Positions 37,931 through 47,420 are shown, counted from the first letter of the stretch. The stretch is DNA of 64,000 nt from AP-15 sp963781215 (GCA_963781215.1 CAWAFE010000005.1:144394-208393); one strand, 5' to 3'. The notes: generated from the sequence alone by a model not told the origin. Translations and numbers: made by a program.

Positions 37931-38389
37931 GCGCTCTTCCCGTAGACATCGAGGGCTTGCAGTCGCGCTGTCCTTAGCCTTTCGCCCATGGCGCCGACAA
38001 AGCGCTTCATCAGTTCGTAGCCGAGATCGTGATCGGCTTCGCACTTCTCGCGCAGGCATTTGGCATTGACCCCGAGCACCCGGCAGAGATCGATGGCGCG
38101 CGCGTCGAAGGTCCAGCGATAGGGCGGGACCAGCCACGACGCATCGAGGACGTCGCCCTCGTGCAGAGTCGCTACGATGAGCGGCTGGCGGCCGGGCGAG
38201 TGCGATCTCGAGGGCCACCGCCCCGTGGCGGATCAAGTAGAACTCGTCGGCCGGTTCCCCTTCATGGAATAGATACTGCCCCGCACCAAACCGAAGATTG
38301 CGGGTGCAGCCCGAGATCGCATGACCGAATTCGGCACCGAGATCGGCAAAGAACGGATGCTCCAGGACGATCCTTTCAAGCCCCTCCAT
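37927..38389 (-). pseudogene. Cyclic-nucleotide-binding-domain protein of the hydrogenase operon, frameshifted
   Basis: The N-terminal part encodes a Crp-type effector domain: HPFFADLGAEFGHAISGC, then GQYLFHEGEPADEFYLIRHGAVALEIALA. Near 38204 an extra C in GCCCGG shifts the frame. Read with the correction it continues GRQPLIVATLHEGDVLDASW, a YRWTFDARAIDLCRV strand and a long helix (GYELMKRFVGAMGERL), ending GKSA at the TGA 37927. The restored protein of 153 residues has no helix-turn-helix, so it would be a sensor or accessory protein rather than a transcription factor. It overlaps the beta-subunit gene by 14 bp and lies in the usual position for group 3b operons. Confidence 0.8.
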
Positions 38390-39596
38390 CGGCCCCGCTC
38401 CGCGAGAGGTTCGGGTCCGCCCGGATCGCCGCCGCTTCTTCGGTGATGTCGATCCCGACCGGGCACCAGGTGATGCAGCGGCCGCAGCCGACGCAGCCGG
38501 AGGTCCCGAATTGATCGAACCAATGCGCCAGCTTGTGCGTCATCCACTGGCGATAACGGGAACGGGTTGAGTGACGCACGCTGCCGCCATGGAGATAGGA
38601 GAAGTCGAGCGTAAAGCATGAATCCCAGCGGCGTACCCGTTCGGCGGTGCCGCCGGAAAGATCGGTCGTGTCGTCGACAGTTGTGCAAAAGCAGGTCGGG
38701 CAGACCATCGTGCAATTGCCGCAGGCAAGGCAGCGCGCGGCGACCTCGTCCCAACGCGGATGGTTCGGATTGGCCTGCAGCAATTCCTTCAGGCCCTCGG
38801 TATCGAGGTTACGCCCCATCTGCCCTCTGGTCCGGGCGATCACCCGCTCGGCAGCGGAAAGTTCAGCCTCGGTTGCCGGTTGACGCGGCACGCCCGCGAT
38901 CACATCAGCGCCCGCGGCGCTGCCGACCTCCAGCAAAAAGCGATGGCGGCCGCCCTCGATCAGCTCCGTCAGCGCGAGATCGAACCCCGCTTCGGCTTTG
39001 GGCCCGGTCTCCATCGACACGCAAAAGCAGGTGCCGCCCGCCTGACCGCAATTGACCGCGACGATGAAGGCATGCTCGCGCCGGATCTTGTAAGCCCGAT
39101 CGACATATTGCCCGGCCAGGAAGACCCGATCCTGGATGGCGATCGCATGAAGCTCGCAGGCGCGAACGCCGATGAACGCGAACCATTCGGTTGGCTCATC
39201 ATTCTCGATCACCGAAAAGCCGTCCCCGTCGCGGCGAGCCTGCCAGAGCCGCTCGACCGGAGGATGGAGAAAGCGTTTCCAGGAATGCGGCCCGACGGCA
39301 TAGCCGAAGAGCGCCGCATCGCCGCGCCGCTCGAGACGATATCGCCCGCCGTCCTGGCGGTCGGTCCACCCGACCGGAAAATCATCGAGACGCGTCACCG
39401 TGTCGTAGACAATCGCGCCGTCGCGCACGCTCGGTCCGATCACCCGATAGCCGCGGCGGCCCAGGGCGTCGACGATTTGCTGCAAGCCATCGCGATCGAT
39501 CACGAATTTACCGCCGGGCGGCACGTCCGACGGACTAGCATCCCGGTCCGTTGCACCCTCCAATCGGCCGCATCGCGTTGATTCCGGCCCCGGCAT
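38376..39596 (-). CDS. hydB: Hydrogenase beta subunit, 4Fe-4S dicluster protein
   Basis: Iron-sulfur subunit linking the diaphorase and hydrogenase parts. Two ferredoxin motifs occur near the C-terminus: CLACGNCTMVCPTCFC and CVGCGRCITWCPVGID. The upstream half has the conserved FAFIGVRACELHAIAIQDR and NCGQAGGTCFCVSM. The conserved region begins at about FVIDRDGLQQIV, so GTG at 39524 or 39503 may be the real start rather than the ATG at 39596. A minus-strand TTGACA at about 39608 would place a promoter near that ATG, which favours a GTG start. First gene of a seven-gene operon: hydB, cNMP protein, hydG, hydD, hydA, protease, HypA-like. Confidence 0.88.
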   Translation of the reverse strand: MPGPESTRCGRLEGATDRDASPSDVPPGGKFVIDRDGLQQIVDALGRRGYRVIGPSVRDGAIVYDTVTRLDDFPVGWTDRQDGGRYRLERRGDAALFGYAVGPHSWKRFLHPPVERLWQARRDGDGFSVIENDEPTEWFAFIGVRACELHAIAIQDRVFLAGQYVDRAYKIRREHAFIVAVNCGQAGGTCFCVSMETGPKAEAGFDLALTELIEGGRHRFLLEVGSAAGADVIAGVPRQPATEAELSAAERVIARTRGQMGRNLDTEGLKELLQANPNHPRWDEVAARCLACGNCTMVCPTCFCTTVDDTTDLSGGTAERVRRWDSCFTLDFSYLHGGSVRHSTRSRYRQWMTHKLAHWFDQFGTSGCVGCGRCITWCPVGIDITEEAAAIRADPNLSRSGADGGA

Positions 39597-39649
39597 TGCG
39601 GGTTGTCAAGGCTCGTTCGCCGTGGCTCGAGCCCGGCGGGTTGGCGGTG

Positions 39650-40585
39650 CTATACCTCGGTCTCGACGCCGGTGCGTTCGGTGATCAATCCATAGTGCTC
39701 GATGCGGCGGTGCTTGGCGAAGTTGAAGACCGTCCGCCGCAGGTAGTCGCCGAGGTCGAGGTCGAGGTCGACGGCGATGACCTCGTCTTCCTCGCCCAGC
39801 GCCCGCGCGGCGATCTCGCCGGTCGGGGCGACGATGGCCGAGCCGCCGATCATCGCAAAGCCGTCCTCGGCGCCGCATTTTGCCGCCGCCAGCACCCAGG
39901 TCGCGTTCTGATAGGCCCCAGCCTGCAACGACAAGAGATGGTGGAACATCCGCAAATGCTCAGGCTCGCGGTGGTGGATGTTCGCGATCGGGGTGTTGTA
40001 GCCGAGCGCCACGATCTCGACCCCTTGCAGCCCCATGACGCGGTAGGTCTCGGGCCAGCGCCGGTCGTTGCAGATGCACATGCCGACGATCGCGTCGAAC
40101 GCCCGCCAGACTTTGAAGCCCTCGTTGCCGACATCGAAATAACGCTTTTCGAGATGCTGGAACGGCGCCTCGGGCAGGTGCTCGGAGTGCCCTGGAAGGT
40201 GGATCTTGCGGTAGCGCCCGATGATCCTGCCGTCGCGTTCGACCAGGATCGAGGTATTGTAGTGCCTGGGTTCGCCCTTCTCACGGGTCAACTCGGCATA
40301 GCCGAGATAGAAGCCGACGCCGAGATCCTTCGCCAGATCGAAGAGCGGCCGGGTTTCGGGACTCGGCATCTCGCGCTCGAAATTCCGATCGATCTCGGCC
40401 TGGTCGGTCATCCACCAGCGCGGGAAGAAGGTGGTCAGGGCGAGCTCGGGAAAGACCACAAAACGCGCCCCGCGACCATGCGCCTCGCGCATCATCGCGA
40501 TCAGCCGCTTGACGACCGACGCGCGGCTGTCGGCGAGGTGGATCGGCCCGAGCTGGGCCACGGCGGCGTGGAGCTTGCGGGACAT
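39650..40585 (-). CDS. N-carbamoyl-D-amino acid hydrolase (nitrilase superfamily)
   Basis: Amidohydrolase of the carbon-nitrogen hydrolase superfamily, 311 residues. The catalytic triad E47 (FPELAL), K127 (YRKIHLPG) and C172 (GMCICNDRRWPE) aligns exactly with D-carbamoylase numbering. The segment HHREPEHLRMFHHLLSLQAGAYQNATW is also typical of D-carbamoylases. It would release D-amino acids from N-carbamoyl precursors, the second step of hydantoin degradation. No hydantoinase gene is visible. GGAGAAA precedes the ATG at 40585. It ends 54 bp upstream of the hydrogenase operon and runs the same way. Confidence 0.88.
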   Translation of the reverse strand: MSRKLHAAVAQLGPIHLADSRASVVKRLIAMMREAHGRGARFVVFPELALTTFFPRWWMTDQAEIDRNFEREMPSPETRPLFDLAKDLGVGFYLGYAELTREKGEPRHYNTSILVERDGRIIGRYRKIHLPGHSEHLPEAPFQHLEKRYFDVGNEGFKVWRAFDAIVGMCICNDRRWPETYRVMGLQGVEIVALGYNTPIANIHHREPEHLRMFHHLLSLQAGAYQNATWVLAAAKCGAEDGFAMIGGSAIVAPTGEIAARALGEEDEVIAVDLDLDLGDYLRRTVFNFAKHRRIEHYGLITERTGVETEV

Positions 40586-40715
40586 CGGGGTTTCTCCGGT
40601 CGGGTGCCAATGTCGGGTTGAAAGATTATATCGCCCGCTATCGTGGAGCAAAACAGGGCGGAGGCGACATGCGTTCGCGCCGCCCCTGCTCTCGGAGGAG
40701 GGGCCGCGCGCCGCC

Positions 40716-41798
40716 CTATGGCATCTGTGCGTCGAAGCCCAGCTCGCGGTTGCCGATCGGGAGGAAATAGGCGTCGACCATCGCGGGGTCGACCTCGGAG
40801 AGGGCCGAGGGCTGCCAGCGCGGGGTCTGGTCTTTGTCGATCAATGCCGCGCGGACCCCTTCGTAGAAATCGTGCGCGGCCATCATGTGCTGGGTCAGTC
40901 GGTATTCCAGCGCAAGCGCCTGATCGAGATCGTAGTCGCGCCCGATGTGCAATTGCCGCAGGGTGACCTTGAGGCTGGTTGGCGATTTGGACACCAGGCC
41001 CGCCTGCGTCTGGGCGGCCCAGGCGGCGTGCTCGCCGCCGGCTGCCGCCTCGGTGGCGAGGGCGTCGAGGATCGCCTCGATGCTGTCGCCGGCAAAACAG
41101 CGGTCGATCTCCGGGCGCAATGCCTCGAGCGGCGCCGGGCCGGGATCGACCGCGAAGCCGGCGAGGGCCACATCGACTCGACCGTGCTCGCGGCCGAGTG
41201 CTGCGACCAGTGCGTCGGCCCGGTCCTGCGTCACGACATGGCTGGCGAGCCCGCAATAAAGCATGTCCGCCGCCCGCAGCCTCGTGCCGGTCAATCCCAG
41301 GTAAACCCCGATCCGCCCCGGGCAGCGGTTCAGAAAGCGGGTGGCCCCCACATCTGGAAAGAGGCCGATCGCGGTCTCCGGCATCGCGAAGAGCGTGCGC
41401 TCGGTGGCGATGCAATAGGCGCCGTTGACCGAGATCCCGGCGCCGCCGCCCATCGTGATCCCGTCGACGATCGCGATATAGGGCTTCGGGAAACGATGAA
41501 TCGCCCAAATCAGCTCGTATTCTTCGCGAAAGAATACCGAAGTCAGCTCCGGGTCGCCTGCGATCCCGCGCCCGGCCTCATAGACGGCGCGCACATCGCC
41601 GCCGGCACAGAATGCGCGCCCGCCGGCGCCGCGGACGACAACGGCCTGCACCGAGCGGTCCGCGGCCCATGCGGCGAGCGCCGGCGCGAACTGCCGGTAA
41701 TTGGCGAGCGTCAGCGCGTTCAGCGCCTGCGGCCGGTTGATCGTCAAGGTGGCGAGCCCGCCCTCGCGGCCGAGCAGTATTTCGCCGGCGTCCGTCAT
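40716..41798 (-). CDS. 3-hydroxyisobutyryl-CoA hydrolase
   Basis: Crotonase-superfamily thioesterase of valine catabolism, 360 residues, longer than a simple hydratase. Typical motifs are RPQALNALTLANYRQ, GRAFCAGGDVRAVYE, DGITMGGGAGISVNG and MPETAIGLFPDVGATRFL. The C-terminal part has SKSPTSLKVTLRQL and a DKDQTPRWQPSALSEV tail that mark the HIBCH subfamily. The ATG overlaps the stop of the GNAT gene by ATGA. With the acyl-CoA dehydrogenase upstream it covers two steps from isobutyryl-CoA. Confidence 0.93.
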   Translation of the reverse strand: MTDAGEILLGREGGLATLTINRPQALNALTLANYRQFAPALAAWAADRSVQAVVVRGAGGRAFCAGGDVRAVYEAGRGIAGDPELTSVFFREEYELIWAIHRFPKPYIAIVDGITMGGGAGISVNGAYCIATERTLFAMPETAIGLFPDVGATRFLNRCPGRIGVYLGLTGTRLRAADMLYCGLASHVVTQDRADALVAALGREHGRVDVALAGFAVDPGPAPLEALRPEIDRCFAGDSIEAILDALATEAAAGGEHAAWAAQTQAGLVSKSPTSLKVTLRQLHIGRDYDLDQALALEYRLTQHMMAAHDFYEGVRAALIDKDQTPRWQPSALSEVDPAMVDAYFLPIGNRELGFDAQMP

Positions 41799-42235
41799 AT
41801 CGCGGGCGGCAGGTCTTTGCGCAGCACGTAGGAAGTGGCCGCCACCCGGTAGCCGAGCGCGGCGTAGAAGGTGTGCGCCGGCGCGCGCACGACATTCGAG
41901 CTCAGCACGACCGAGCGGCAGTGGCACTCCCTTCCCCAGCGCTCCGCTTCAGCCATCAAGGCGCGGCCGATGCCGGCCCGGCGGAACGCCTGGTCGACGA
42001 CGATCGCCTGGACGACCGCCTCGCGCGGGTTCTCGATCGCCGGGCGGTCAAACACATGGAGAAGCCCGACGATCTGCCCTCCCGTCTCGGCAACGAGCAG
42101 AGAATGGCCTGGCATCGCGACGACGGCGGCGAACCGCCCTTTTATCTCCTCGGGGGTCAGCTCGTAGCCCAGCTGGGCAAGGAGCGGCAGGCTCCGCGGG
42201 AGGTCGCCGCGGGTCATCGGGCGCAGATTGATCAT
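41795..42235 (-). CDS. GNAT-family N-acetyltransferase
   Basis: Acetyltransferase of 146 residues. The acetyl-CoA-binding motif A is IVVDQAFRRAGIGRALMAEAE near 78-98, preceded by LLVAETGGQIVGLLHV. The C-terminal strand has FYAALGYRVAATSYVLRKDL. It overlaps the neighbouring genes on both sides by ATGA junctions, so it is embedded in the valine operon and translationally coupled. The substrate is unknown; regulation of the neighbouring enzymes by acetylation would be speculation. Confidence 0.88.
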   Translation of the reverse strand: MINLRPMTRGDLPRSLPLLAQLGYELTPEEIKGRFAAVVAMPGHSLLVAETGGQIVGLLHVFDRPAIENPREAVVQAIVVDQAFRRAGIGRALMAEAERWGRECHCRSVVLSSNVVRAPAHTFYAALGYRVAATSYVLRKDLPPAI

Positions 42236-43371
42236 CCGCCGAGCAGATGGCGGGCGATGATGACCCGCATGATCTCGTTGGTGCCTTCGAGGATCTGGTG
42301 CACCCGCACGTCGCGCAGATAGCGCTCGATCGGAAAGTCCTTCAGATAGCCGTAGCCGCCGAACAGCTGCAATGCCTCGTTGCAGATGTGGAACCCGACA
42401 TCGGTGGCAAAACGCTTGGCCATCGCGCAATGCATCACCGCCTCGGGATCGCCGGCATCGAGGCTCGCCGCACCGCGGCGCACCATCAGTCGGGCCGCTT
42501 CGAGCTCGGTCGCCATATCGGCGAGCTTGAACCGCAAGGCCTGGAAATCGGCGAGCGGGCGGCCGAACTGGCGGCGTTCGAGGAGGTGCTCGCGCGCCGC
42601 TCCGAGACAGGCCCGCGCGCCGCCGAGCGAGCAGGCGGCGATGTTGAGCCGGCCGCCGTCGAGCCCCATCATCGCGATCTTGAAGCCGTCGCCCTCCGCG
42701 CCCAGCCGGTTGGCGATGGGCACGCGACAGTCCTCGAAGATCACCATCGCCGTCGGCTGGGTGTTCCAGCCGAGCTTGCGCTCCTTCTTGCCGAAGGAGA
42801 GGCCCGGCGTTCCCTTCTCGACGGCGAGGCAGGAGATGCCCTTCGGCCCTGCGCTGCCGGTCCGCACCATCGTCACATAGATGTCGCTCGACCCGCCTCC
42901 CGAGATGAAGGCCTTGGTGCCGTTCAGCACGTAGTCGTCGCCATCGCGGATCGCGCGGGTGGCGAGTGCGGCCGCATCCGAGCCGCTCCCCGGCTCGGTC
43001 AGGCAATAGCTGGCAAAATGTGCCAGCGAGGCGAGCTTCGGCAGAAACCGGGCGCGCTGCTCGCTCGTGCCAAAGCGGTCGATCATCCATGCCGCCATGT
43101 TGTGGATCGACAGGTAAGCCGCGGTCGAGACGCAGGCCGCGGCCAATTCCTCAAAGATGATCGCGGCGTCGGCCCGGCCGAGCCCGCTACCGCCGAATTC
43201 CTCGCCGACATAGATGCCGGCAAAGCCCAGAGCCGCCGCTCGCCGCAGCGCCTCGACCGGAAATTCGTGGCGCTCGTCCCATCCCGGCGCCTGCGGCAGC
43301 CATTCCTCGCGAGCAAACGCCCGCGCCGTCTCCTCGAACGCCCGCTGTTCGTCCGAAAGCCCGAAGTCCAT
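42232..43371 (-). CDS. Acyl-CoA dehydrogenase, probably isobutyryl-CoA specific
   Basis: FAD-dependent dehydrogenase of 379 residues. Signatures are CLTEPGSGSDAAAL near 125, GTKAFISGGGSSDIYV near 148, QFGRPLADFQALRFKLADM near 265 and QLFGGYGYLKDFPIERYLRDVRV near 330. The catalytic Glu is in LEGTNEIMR near 362. Placement directly upstream of a 3-hydroxyisobutyryl-CoA hydrolase suggests isobutyryl-CoA as substrate (ACAD8-like). The start MDFGLSDEQ at 43371 matches the family beginning. Confidence 0.92.
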   Translation of the reverse strand: MDFGLSDEQRAFEETARAFAREEWLPQAPGWDERHEFPVEALRRAAALGFAGIYVGEEFGGSGLGRADAAIIFEELAAACVSTAAYLSIHNMAAWMIDRFGTSEQRARFLPKLASLAHFASYCLTEPGSGSDAAALATRAIRDGDDYVLNGTKAFISGGGSSDIYVTMVRTGSAGPKGISCLAVEKGTPGLSFGKKERKLGWNTQPTAMVIFEDCRVPIANRLGAEGDGFKIAMMGLDGGRLNIAACSLGGARACLGAAREHLLERRQFGRPLADFQALRFKLADMATELEAARLMVRRGAASLDAGDPEAVMHCAMAKRFATDVGFHICNEALQLFGGYGYLKDFPIERYLRDVRVHQILEGTNEIMRVIIARHLLGG

Positions 43372-43485
43372 TGCCGGAAGATAGGTGGGTGGCGACCACC
43401 CGGCAACAGGTCCGATTTGTCGTCCCACTTTGACGTGAAACGCTTCTTGTGGAGCGCGCGAGCATCGCCGAAATAGCTCGTGCTC

Positions 43486-44478
43486 TTAATCAGTCGCTTG
43501 GTTTGCCACTGCGAGGCACGCGGCCATTCGGCCGGGTGAGGGAAAACGCGGCTCCGGGGTGACCCGGTTGCACTCGGCGGTTCGCCGGGCGCAGCGCGCC
43601 GCAAAGCTGCAGCCCTGAGGCAGGCGTCGCAGATCGGGCGGGCTGCCGGGGATCGCATCGATGTCGCGGTCGCGCGGCTGGCCATGCACGGTCGAGGCCA
43701 GCAGCCCCGCCGTGTAGGGATGGGCCGGCGCGCGCAGCACCTCCGCCGCCGGCCCGCTTTCGACGATCCGGCCGGCATACATGACCGCGACCGTGTCGGC
43801 GATCTCGGCGGCGACGCCGAGATCGTGGGTCACGAAAATCATCCCCATGCCGAATTCACGCTGCAGGCGGCGCAGCAGGATCAGCACCTGCACCTGGACC
43901 GTCGCGTCGAGCGCCGTCGTCGGCTCGTCCGCCAGCAACAGCCGCGGGTTGCATGACAGAGCCATGGCGATCATCGCGCGCTGCCGCAGGCCGCCCGACA
44001 GCTCATGTGGATAGGCACCGAGCCGCTGCTGCGCCGACGGGATGCCGACCAGCTCCAGCAACTCCAGCGCCCGCTTCCGCGCCGTCGCCCGGGTGCTACC
44101 GGTATGCCGCCGCAAGGTCTCGCCGATCTGCTGGCCGACGGTGTAGACCGGGTCGAGCGCGGTCATCGGCTCCTGAAAGATCATCGATACCAGTCCGCCA
44201 CGCAGATCGCGCAGCTCGCCTGGCCGCAACGCCAAGACATCGCGGCCCTCGATTCGGATGCTGCCCTCGATCCGGGTGCGGCGCGGCGGCAACAGGCGCA
44301 TCAGCGCGCGCAAGGTCACGCTCTTCCCAGAACCCGACTCGCCGAGGATGCACAACACCTCGCCCGGCTGCACCGCGAAGCTGACCCCGTTTACCGCGTG
44401 AACGGTGGCCTCCCTGGTGACGAAGCGGACGGAAAGATTGCTGATCTCTGCCAGGGTACCGGAGCCGTTAGAGGCCAT
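43486..44478 (-). CDS. Oligopeptide/dipeptide ABC transporter ATPase (DppD-like)
   Basis: Cytoplasmic ATPase of 330 residues. Walker A GESGSGKS is near 43, signature ELSGGLRQRAMIA near 153, Walker B LLLADEPTTALD near 175 and H-loop THDLGV near 208. The C-terminal oligopeptide-family domain carries CSFAARCARRTAEC, with Cys residues as in DppD-type proteins. It is the last gene of the operon, starting one base from the preceding stop. The ATG at 44478 (MASNGSG) starts the conserved domain shortly after. Confidence 0.93.
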   Translation of the reverse strand: MASNGSGTLAEISNLSVRFVTREATVHAVNGVSFAVQPGEVLCILGESGSGKSVTLRALMRLLPPRRTRIEGSIRIEGRDVLALRPGELRDLRGGLVSMIFQEPMTALDPVYTVGQQIGETLRRHTGSTRATARKRALELLELVGIPSAQQRLGAYPHELSGGLRQRAMIAMALSCNPRLLLADEPTTALDATVQVQVLILLRRLQREFGMGMIFVTHDLGVAAEIADTVAVMYAGRIVESGPAAEVLRAPAHPYTAGLLASTVHGQPRDRDIDAIPGSPPDLRRLPQGCSFAARCARRTAECNRVTPEPRFPSPGRMAACLAVANQATD

Positions 44479-44479
44479 C

Positions 44480-45529
44480 TCAGACGCGTCCGGCCCGGCT
44501 GTGACCCGAGAGCGGGTCGCGCATGTGACAGGCCGAGACATGCGATTGCGCCCCCTCCCAGGCACCGAGCTTCGGATCGGTCATCTCGCACACAGTCTCG
44601 GCGAACGGGCAACGCGTGCGAAACCGGCACCCGGAAGGCGGGTCGATCGGGTTCGGCGGATCGCCGGCAATCGGCGGCTCTTCGATGCGTCGTGCCGGGT
44701 CCATCGACGGCCGCGAGGCCAGGAGCGCACGTGTATAGGGGTGTTGCGGCCGTTCAAAGATCGCATCGACCGGACCCAGTTCGACGATCCGGCCGAGATA
44801 CATCACCAGCACCCGGTGACTGATGTAGCGGACGATGTTCAGGTCGTGGCTGATAAAGACAAAAGTGAGGTTGAATTGCCGCTTCAGCGCCCGCAGCAGG
44901 TTCAGCACCTGGGCCTCGACCGATTTGTCGAGGGCCGAGACCGGCTCATCAAGGATCACCATGCGCGGCCCGGTGGCAAGCGCGCGGGCGATATTGACCC
45001 GCTGCTTTTGCCCGCCGGAAAGCTCGTGCGGGTAGCGCGGGCCAAACAGGTCCGGGTCGAGCCCGACCTTACCCAGCATGTCGCGGGCGATACCCCGCGC
45101 CTCCTGCTTCTTTTTGCCCTGGACGAACGGACCGAACGCTACCGAATCGCGGATCGGCATGCGCGGGTTCAGCGACGAATACGAGTCCTGGAATACCATT
45201 TGCGCCTGCCGGCGCAAGACATTGACGGCAATCCCGTCCGGCTTGGCGACGGCATCGCCGTCGAACACCAACTCGCCGGCATCGGGCACGATCAGGTGCA
45301 GGAGCAGCCGGGCAAGGGTCGACTTGCCGCAGCCCGACTCGCCGACAATGCCCAAAGTCTCGCCCTTCCCGACTGTGAACGAAACCCCGTCGACGGCCTG
45401 GACCGATTTGCCGCGGGCGCCCTTGACCAGGAAATGCTTGCGCAGATCGCGGGCGATCAGCAGCGGCTGAGCCGCACCGCCGCGGTCGCGTGGATCGACG
45501 ATAATGCTGTCGGCGAGCGCCAGGTCCAT
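44480..45529 (-). CDS. Oligopeptide/dipeptide ABC transporter ATPase (DppF-like)
   Basis: Second ATPase of the transporter, 349 residues. Walker A GESGCGKSTL, the QDSYSSLNPRM segment, signature HELSGGQKQRVNIARAL, Walker B MVILDEPVSALD and H-loop SHDLNIVRY are present. The C-terminal CRFRTRCPFAETVC is the oligo_HPY motif. The N-terminus MDLALADSIIVDPRDRGG is unusual but follows directly from the DppC stop four bases away. The pair with the DppD-like protein gives a normal heteromeric ATPase. Confidence 0.93.
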   Translation of the reverse strand: MDLALADSIIVDPRDRGGAAQPLLIARDLRKHFLVKGARGKSVQAVDGVSFTVGKGETLGIVGESGCGKSTLARLLLHLIVPDAGELVFDGDAVAKPDGIAVNVLRRQAQMVFQDSYSSLNPRMPIRDSVAFGPFVQGKKKQEARGIARDMLGKVGLDPDLFGPRYPHELSGGQKQRVNIARALATGPRMVILDEPVSALDKSVEAQVLNLLRALKRQFNLTFVFISHDLNIVRYISHRVLVMYLGRIVELGPVDAIFERPQHPYTRALLASRPSMDPARRIEEPPIAGDPPNPIDPPSGCRFRTRCPFAETVCEMTDPKLGAWEGAQSHVSACHMRDPLSGHSRAGRV

Positions 45530-45533
45530 TCGG

Positions 45534-46442
45534 CTACATCCGGACGTCCATTGCCGCGCGCAGCCCGTCGCTGACCAGATTGAAGCAGATCGAGGTGACG
45601 AAGATAGCCAGACCGGGCAAGGCGCAAACAAAGGGAACGACGTAGATCGACTGGCGCAGGGTGCTCAGCATCAGCCCCCAATCAGGCATCGGAGGGTGGA
45701 CCCCGAGACCCAGAAATGACAGGCCCGAAGCCAGCAGGATGCTGACGCTGACCAAGGACGAAGCGTAGATGAACACCGGTCCCAGCACATTGCCCAGCAC
45801 GTGGTAGCGGATGATCGTCGTGGTTTTCGCGCCGCTGGCGCGCGCCGCCTCGATAAAGTCGAGCGCGCGAACCTGGGTCGTCGCCGTCTCGGCGACGCGG
45901 CACATCGGAGGGATGAACACCAGCGTCAATGCCAGCATGCCGTTGCCGATGCCGCCGCCCATCGCCCCGGCGATCGCCACCGCCAGCAGCACCGAGGGGA
46001 ATGCATAGAACACGTCCATTGTCCGCATGATCGCGGTATTGGTACGGCCGCCTAGAAAGCCTCCAAGAACGCCCAGCATGCCGCCGACCATCGAGGCGAT
46101 CAGCACCGGCACGACGCCCATCAACAGCGACACCCGGCCGCCGAACAGCAGCCGCGAGAGCATGTCGCGCCCCAACTCGTCGGTCCCGAGCCAATGGCCG
46201 TGCCAACCGAACGGTTTGAGCCGGCCGATGATGCTCTCCGCATAGGGGTCAAACGGCGCAATCAGCGGCGCGAATATCGCCGCCAACACGATCAGCAATA
46301 CGACGGCGCCGAAGGCCAGGGTGACCGGATCTTGGCGCAACCGAAAAAACACCGATTGCCAATAGCCGCGCACCCGGGTCACCGGGACGGCCTGTTCGGC
46401 GAACCTGTCGATCGGATCGGTGAAGGCAACAGTGTCGGTCAT
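45534..46442 (-). CDS. Oligopeptide/dipeptide ABC permease (DppC-like)
   Basis: Inner-membrane permease of 302 residues with an N-terminal membrane anchor (AFGAVVLLIVLAAIFAPLI) and five further segments. HWLGTDELGRDMLSRLLFGGR is the DppC/OppC hallmark. The EAA loop reads EAARASGAKTTTIIRYHVLGN. ATG 46442 follows the DppB stop by 21 bp. Confidence 0.93.
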   Translation of the reverse strand: MTDTVAFTDPIDRFAEQAVPVTRVRGYWQSVFFRLRQDPVTLAFGAVVLLIVLAAIFAPLIAPFDPYAESIIGRLKPFGWHGHWLGTDELGRDMLSRLLFGGRVSLLMGVVPVLIASMVGGMLGVLGGFLGGRTNTAIMRTMDVFYAFPSVLLAVAIAGAMGGGIGNGMLALTLVFIPPMCRVAETATTQVRALDFIEAARASGAKTTTIIRYHVLGNVLGPVFIYASSLVSVSILLASGLSFLGLGVHPPMPDWGLMLSTLRQSIYVVPFVCALPGLAIFVTSICFNLVSDGLRAAMDVRM

Positions 46443-46463
46443 GGCGCTATTCAGCTCTCAGGC

Positions 46464-47420
46464 TCAGCCGCGGCGGATGCGCGGGTCGACCAGGGATTGC
46501 AGCAGATCGACGACGAGGTTGGTCAGCACGAACACCAGCGCCAGGGTCAGGATCGTGCCTTGGAGTACCGGCACGTCACGATTGATGATCGCCTTGCTCA
46601 ACAGGAAGCCGCTGCCCGGCCAAGTGAAGACGGTTTCCACCAGGATAGAGCCGCCGAGCAGATAGCCGAATTGAAGCCCCATCACCGCCATGACCTGCGG
46701 CAGTGAGTTCTTCAGCACATGTCTCGTCACCGCCCATTCGGACAATCCTTTGGCCCGCAATGTCTGGACAAAATCCTGGTTGCGCACCTCCGCGACCGCG
46801 GCGCGGGTCGTTCTGGAGAGGATGCCGATCGGGATCATCGACAGGGTAACGACCGGCAGCACCAGGAACTTGGCGCTGCTCCATTGCAAAATGTGGAACC
46901 CGGTCGAACCGTTCGGCCCCATGCCGGTCGCCGGCAACAGCAGGCGTTCTACGGCAAAAAAGATCACCAGGACGATGCCGAGCCAATAATTCGGCAGGCT
47001 AACGCCGACCACAGCGGCGCCGGTCACGACACGGTCGATCCAGCGTCCCGGATAAGAGCCCGCCGCGGCGCCCATCACATAGCCGGTGAAAAACGATATC
47101 GGCACTGCAAACAACGCCAACAGCATCGTGTTGGCTAGCGCGTCCGAGACTTCCAGGATTACCGGCCGGCGGGTCGAGATCGACATCCCGAAATCTCCGG
47201 TCAGCACGTGCCCGAGCCAGATCAGGAACTGGACCGGCAGCGGCCGGTCGAAACCGTAGGCGTGCTTGACGATGGCGATGGTCTCCGCCGTCGCGTCGGG
47301 CGGCATCACCGTCTGCAGCGGATCGCCGGGTGCGATATAGACCAACGAGAAGCAGACGACGCTGACCCCGAACGCGATCGGGATAGCGTAGAGAACGCGG
47401 CGGAGGATATACCGGATCAC
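46464..47420 (-). CDS. Oligopeptide/dipeptide ABC permease (DppB-like)
   Basis: Inner-membrane permease of 318 residues with six predicted segments. The N-terminus RYILRRVLYAIPIAFGVSVV, APGDP and YGFDRPLPVQFLIWLGHVLTGDFG identify the DppB type. The EAA-like loop reads LRAKGLSEWAVTRHVLKNSL. It starts at GTG 47420, overlapping the stop of the binding-protein gene (GTGA). Confidence 0.93.
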   Translation of the reverse strand: MIRYILRRVLYAIPIAFGVSVVCFSLVYIAPGDPLQTVMPPDATAETIAIVKHAYGFDRPLPVQFLIWLGHVLTGDFGMSISTRRPVILEVSDALANTMLLALFAVPISFFTGYVMGAAAGSYPGRWIDRVVTGAAVVGVSLPNYWLGIVLVIFFAVERLLLPATGMGPNGSTGFHILQWSSAKFLVLPVVTLSMIPIGILSRTTRAAVAEVRNQDFVQTLRAKGLSEWAVTRHVLKNSLPQVMAVMGLQFGYLLGGSILVETVFTWPGSGFLLSKAIINRDVPVLQGTILTLALVFVLTNLVVDLLQSLVDPRIRRG

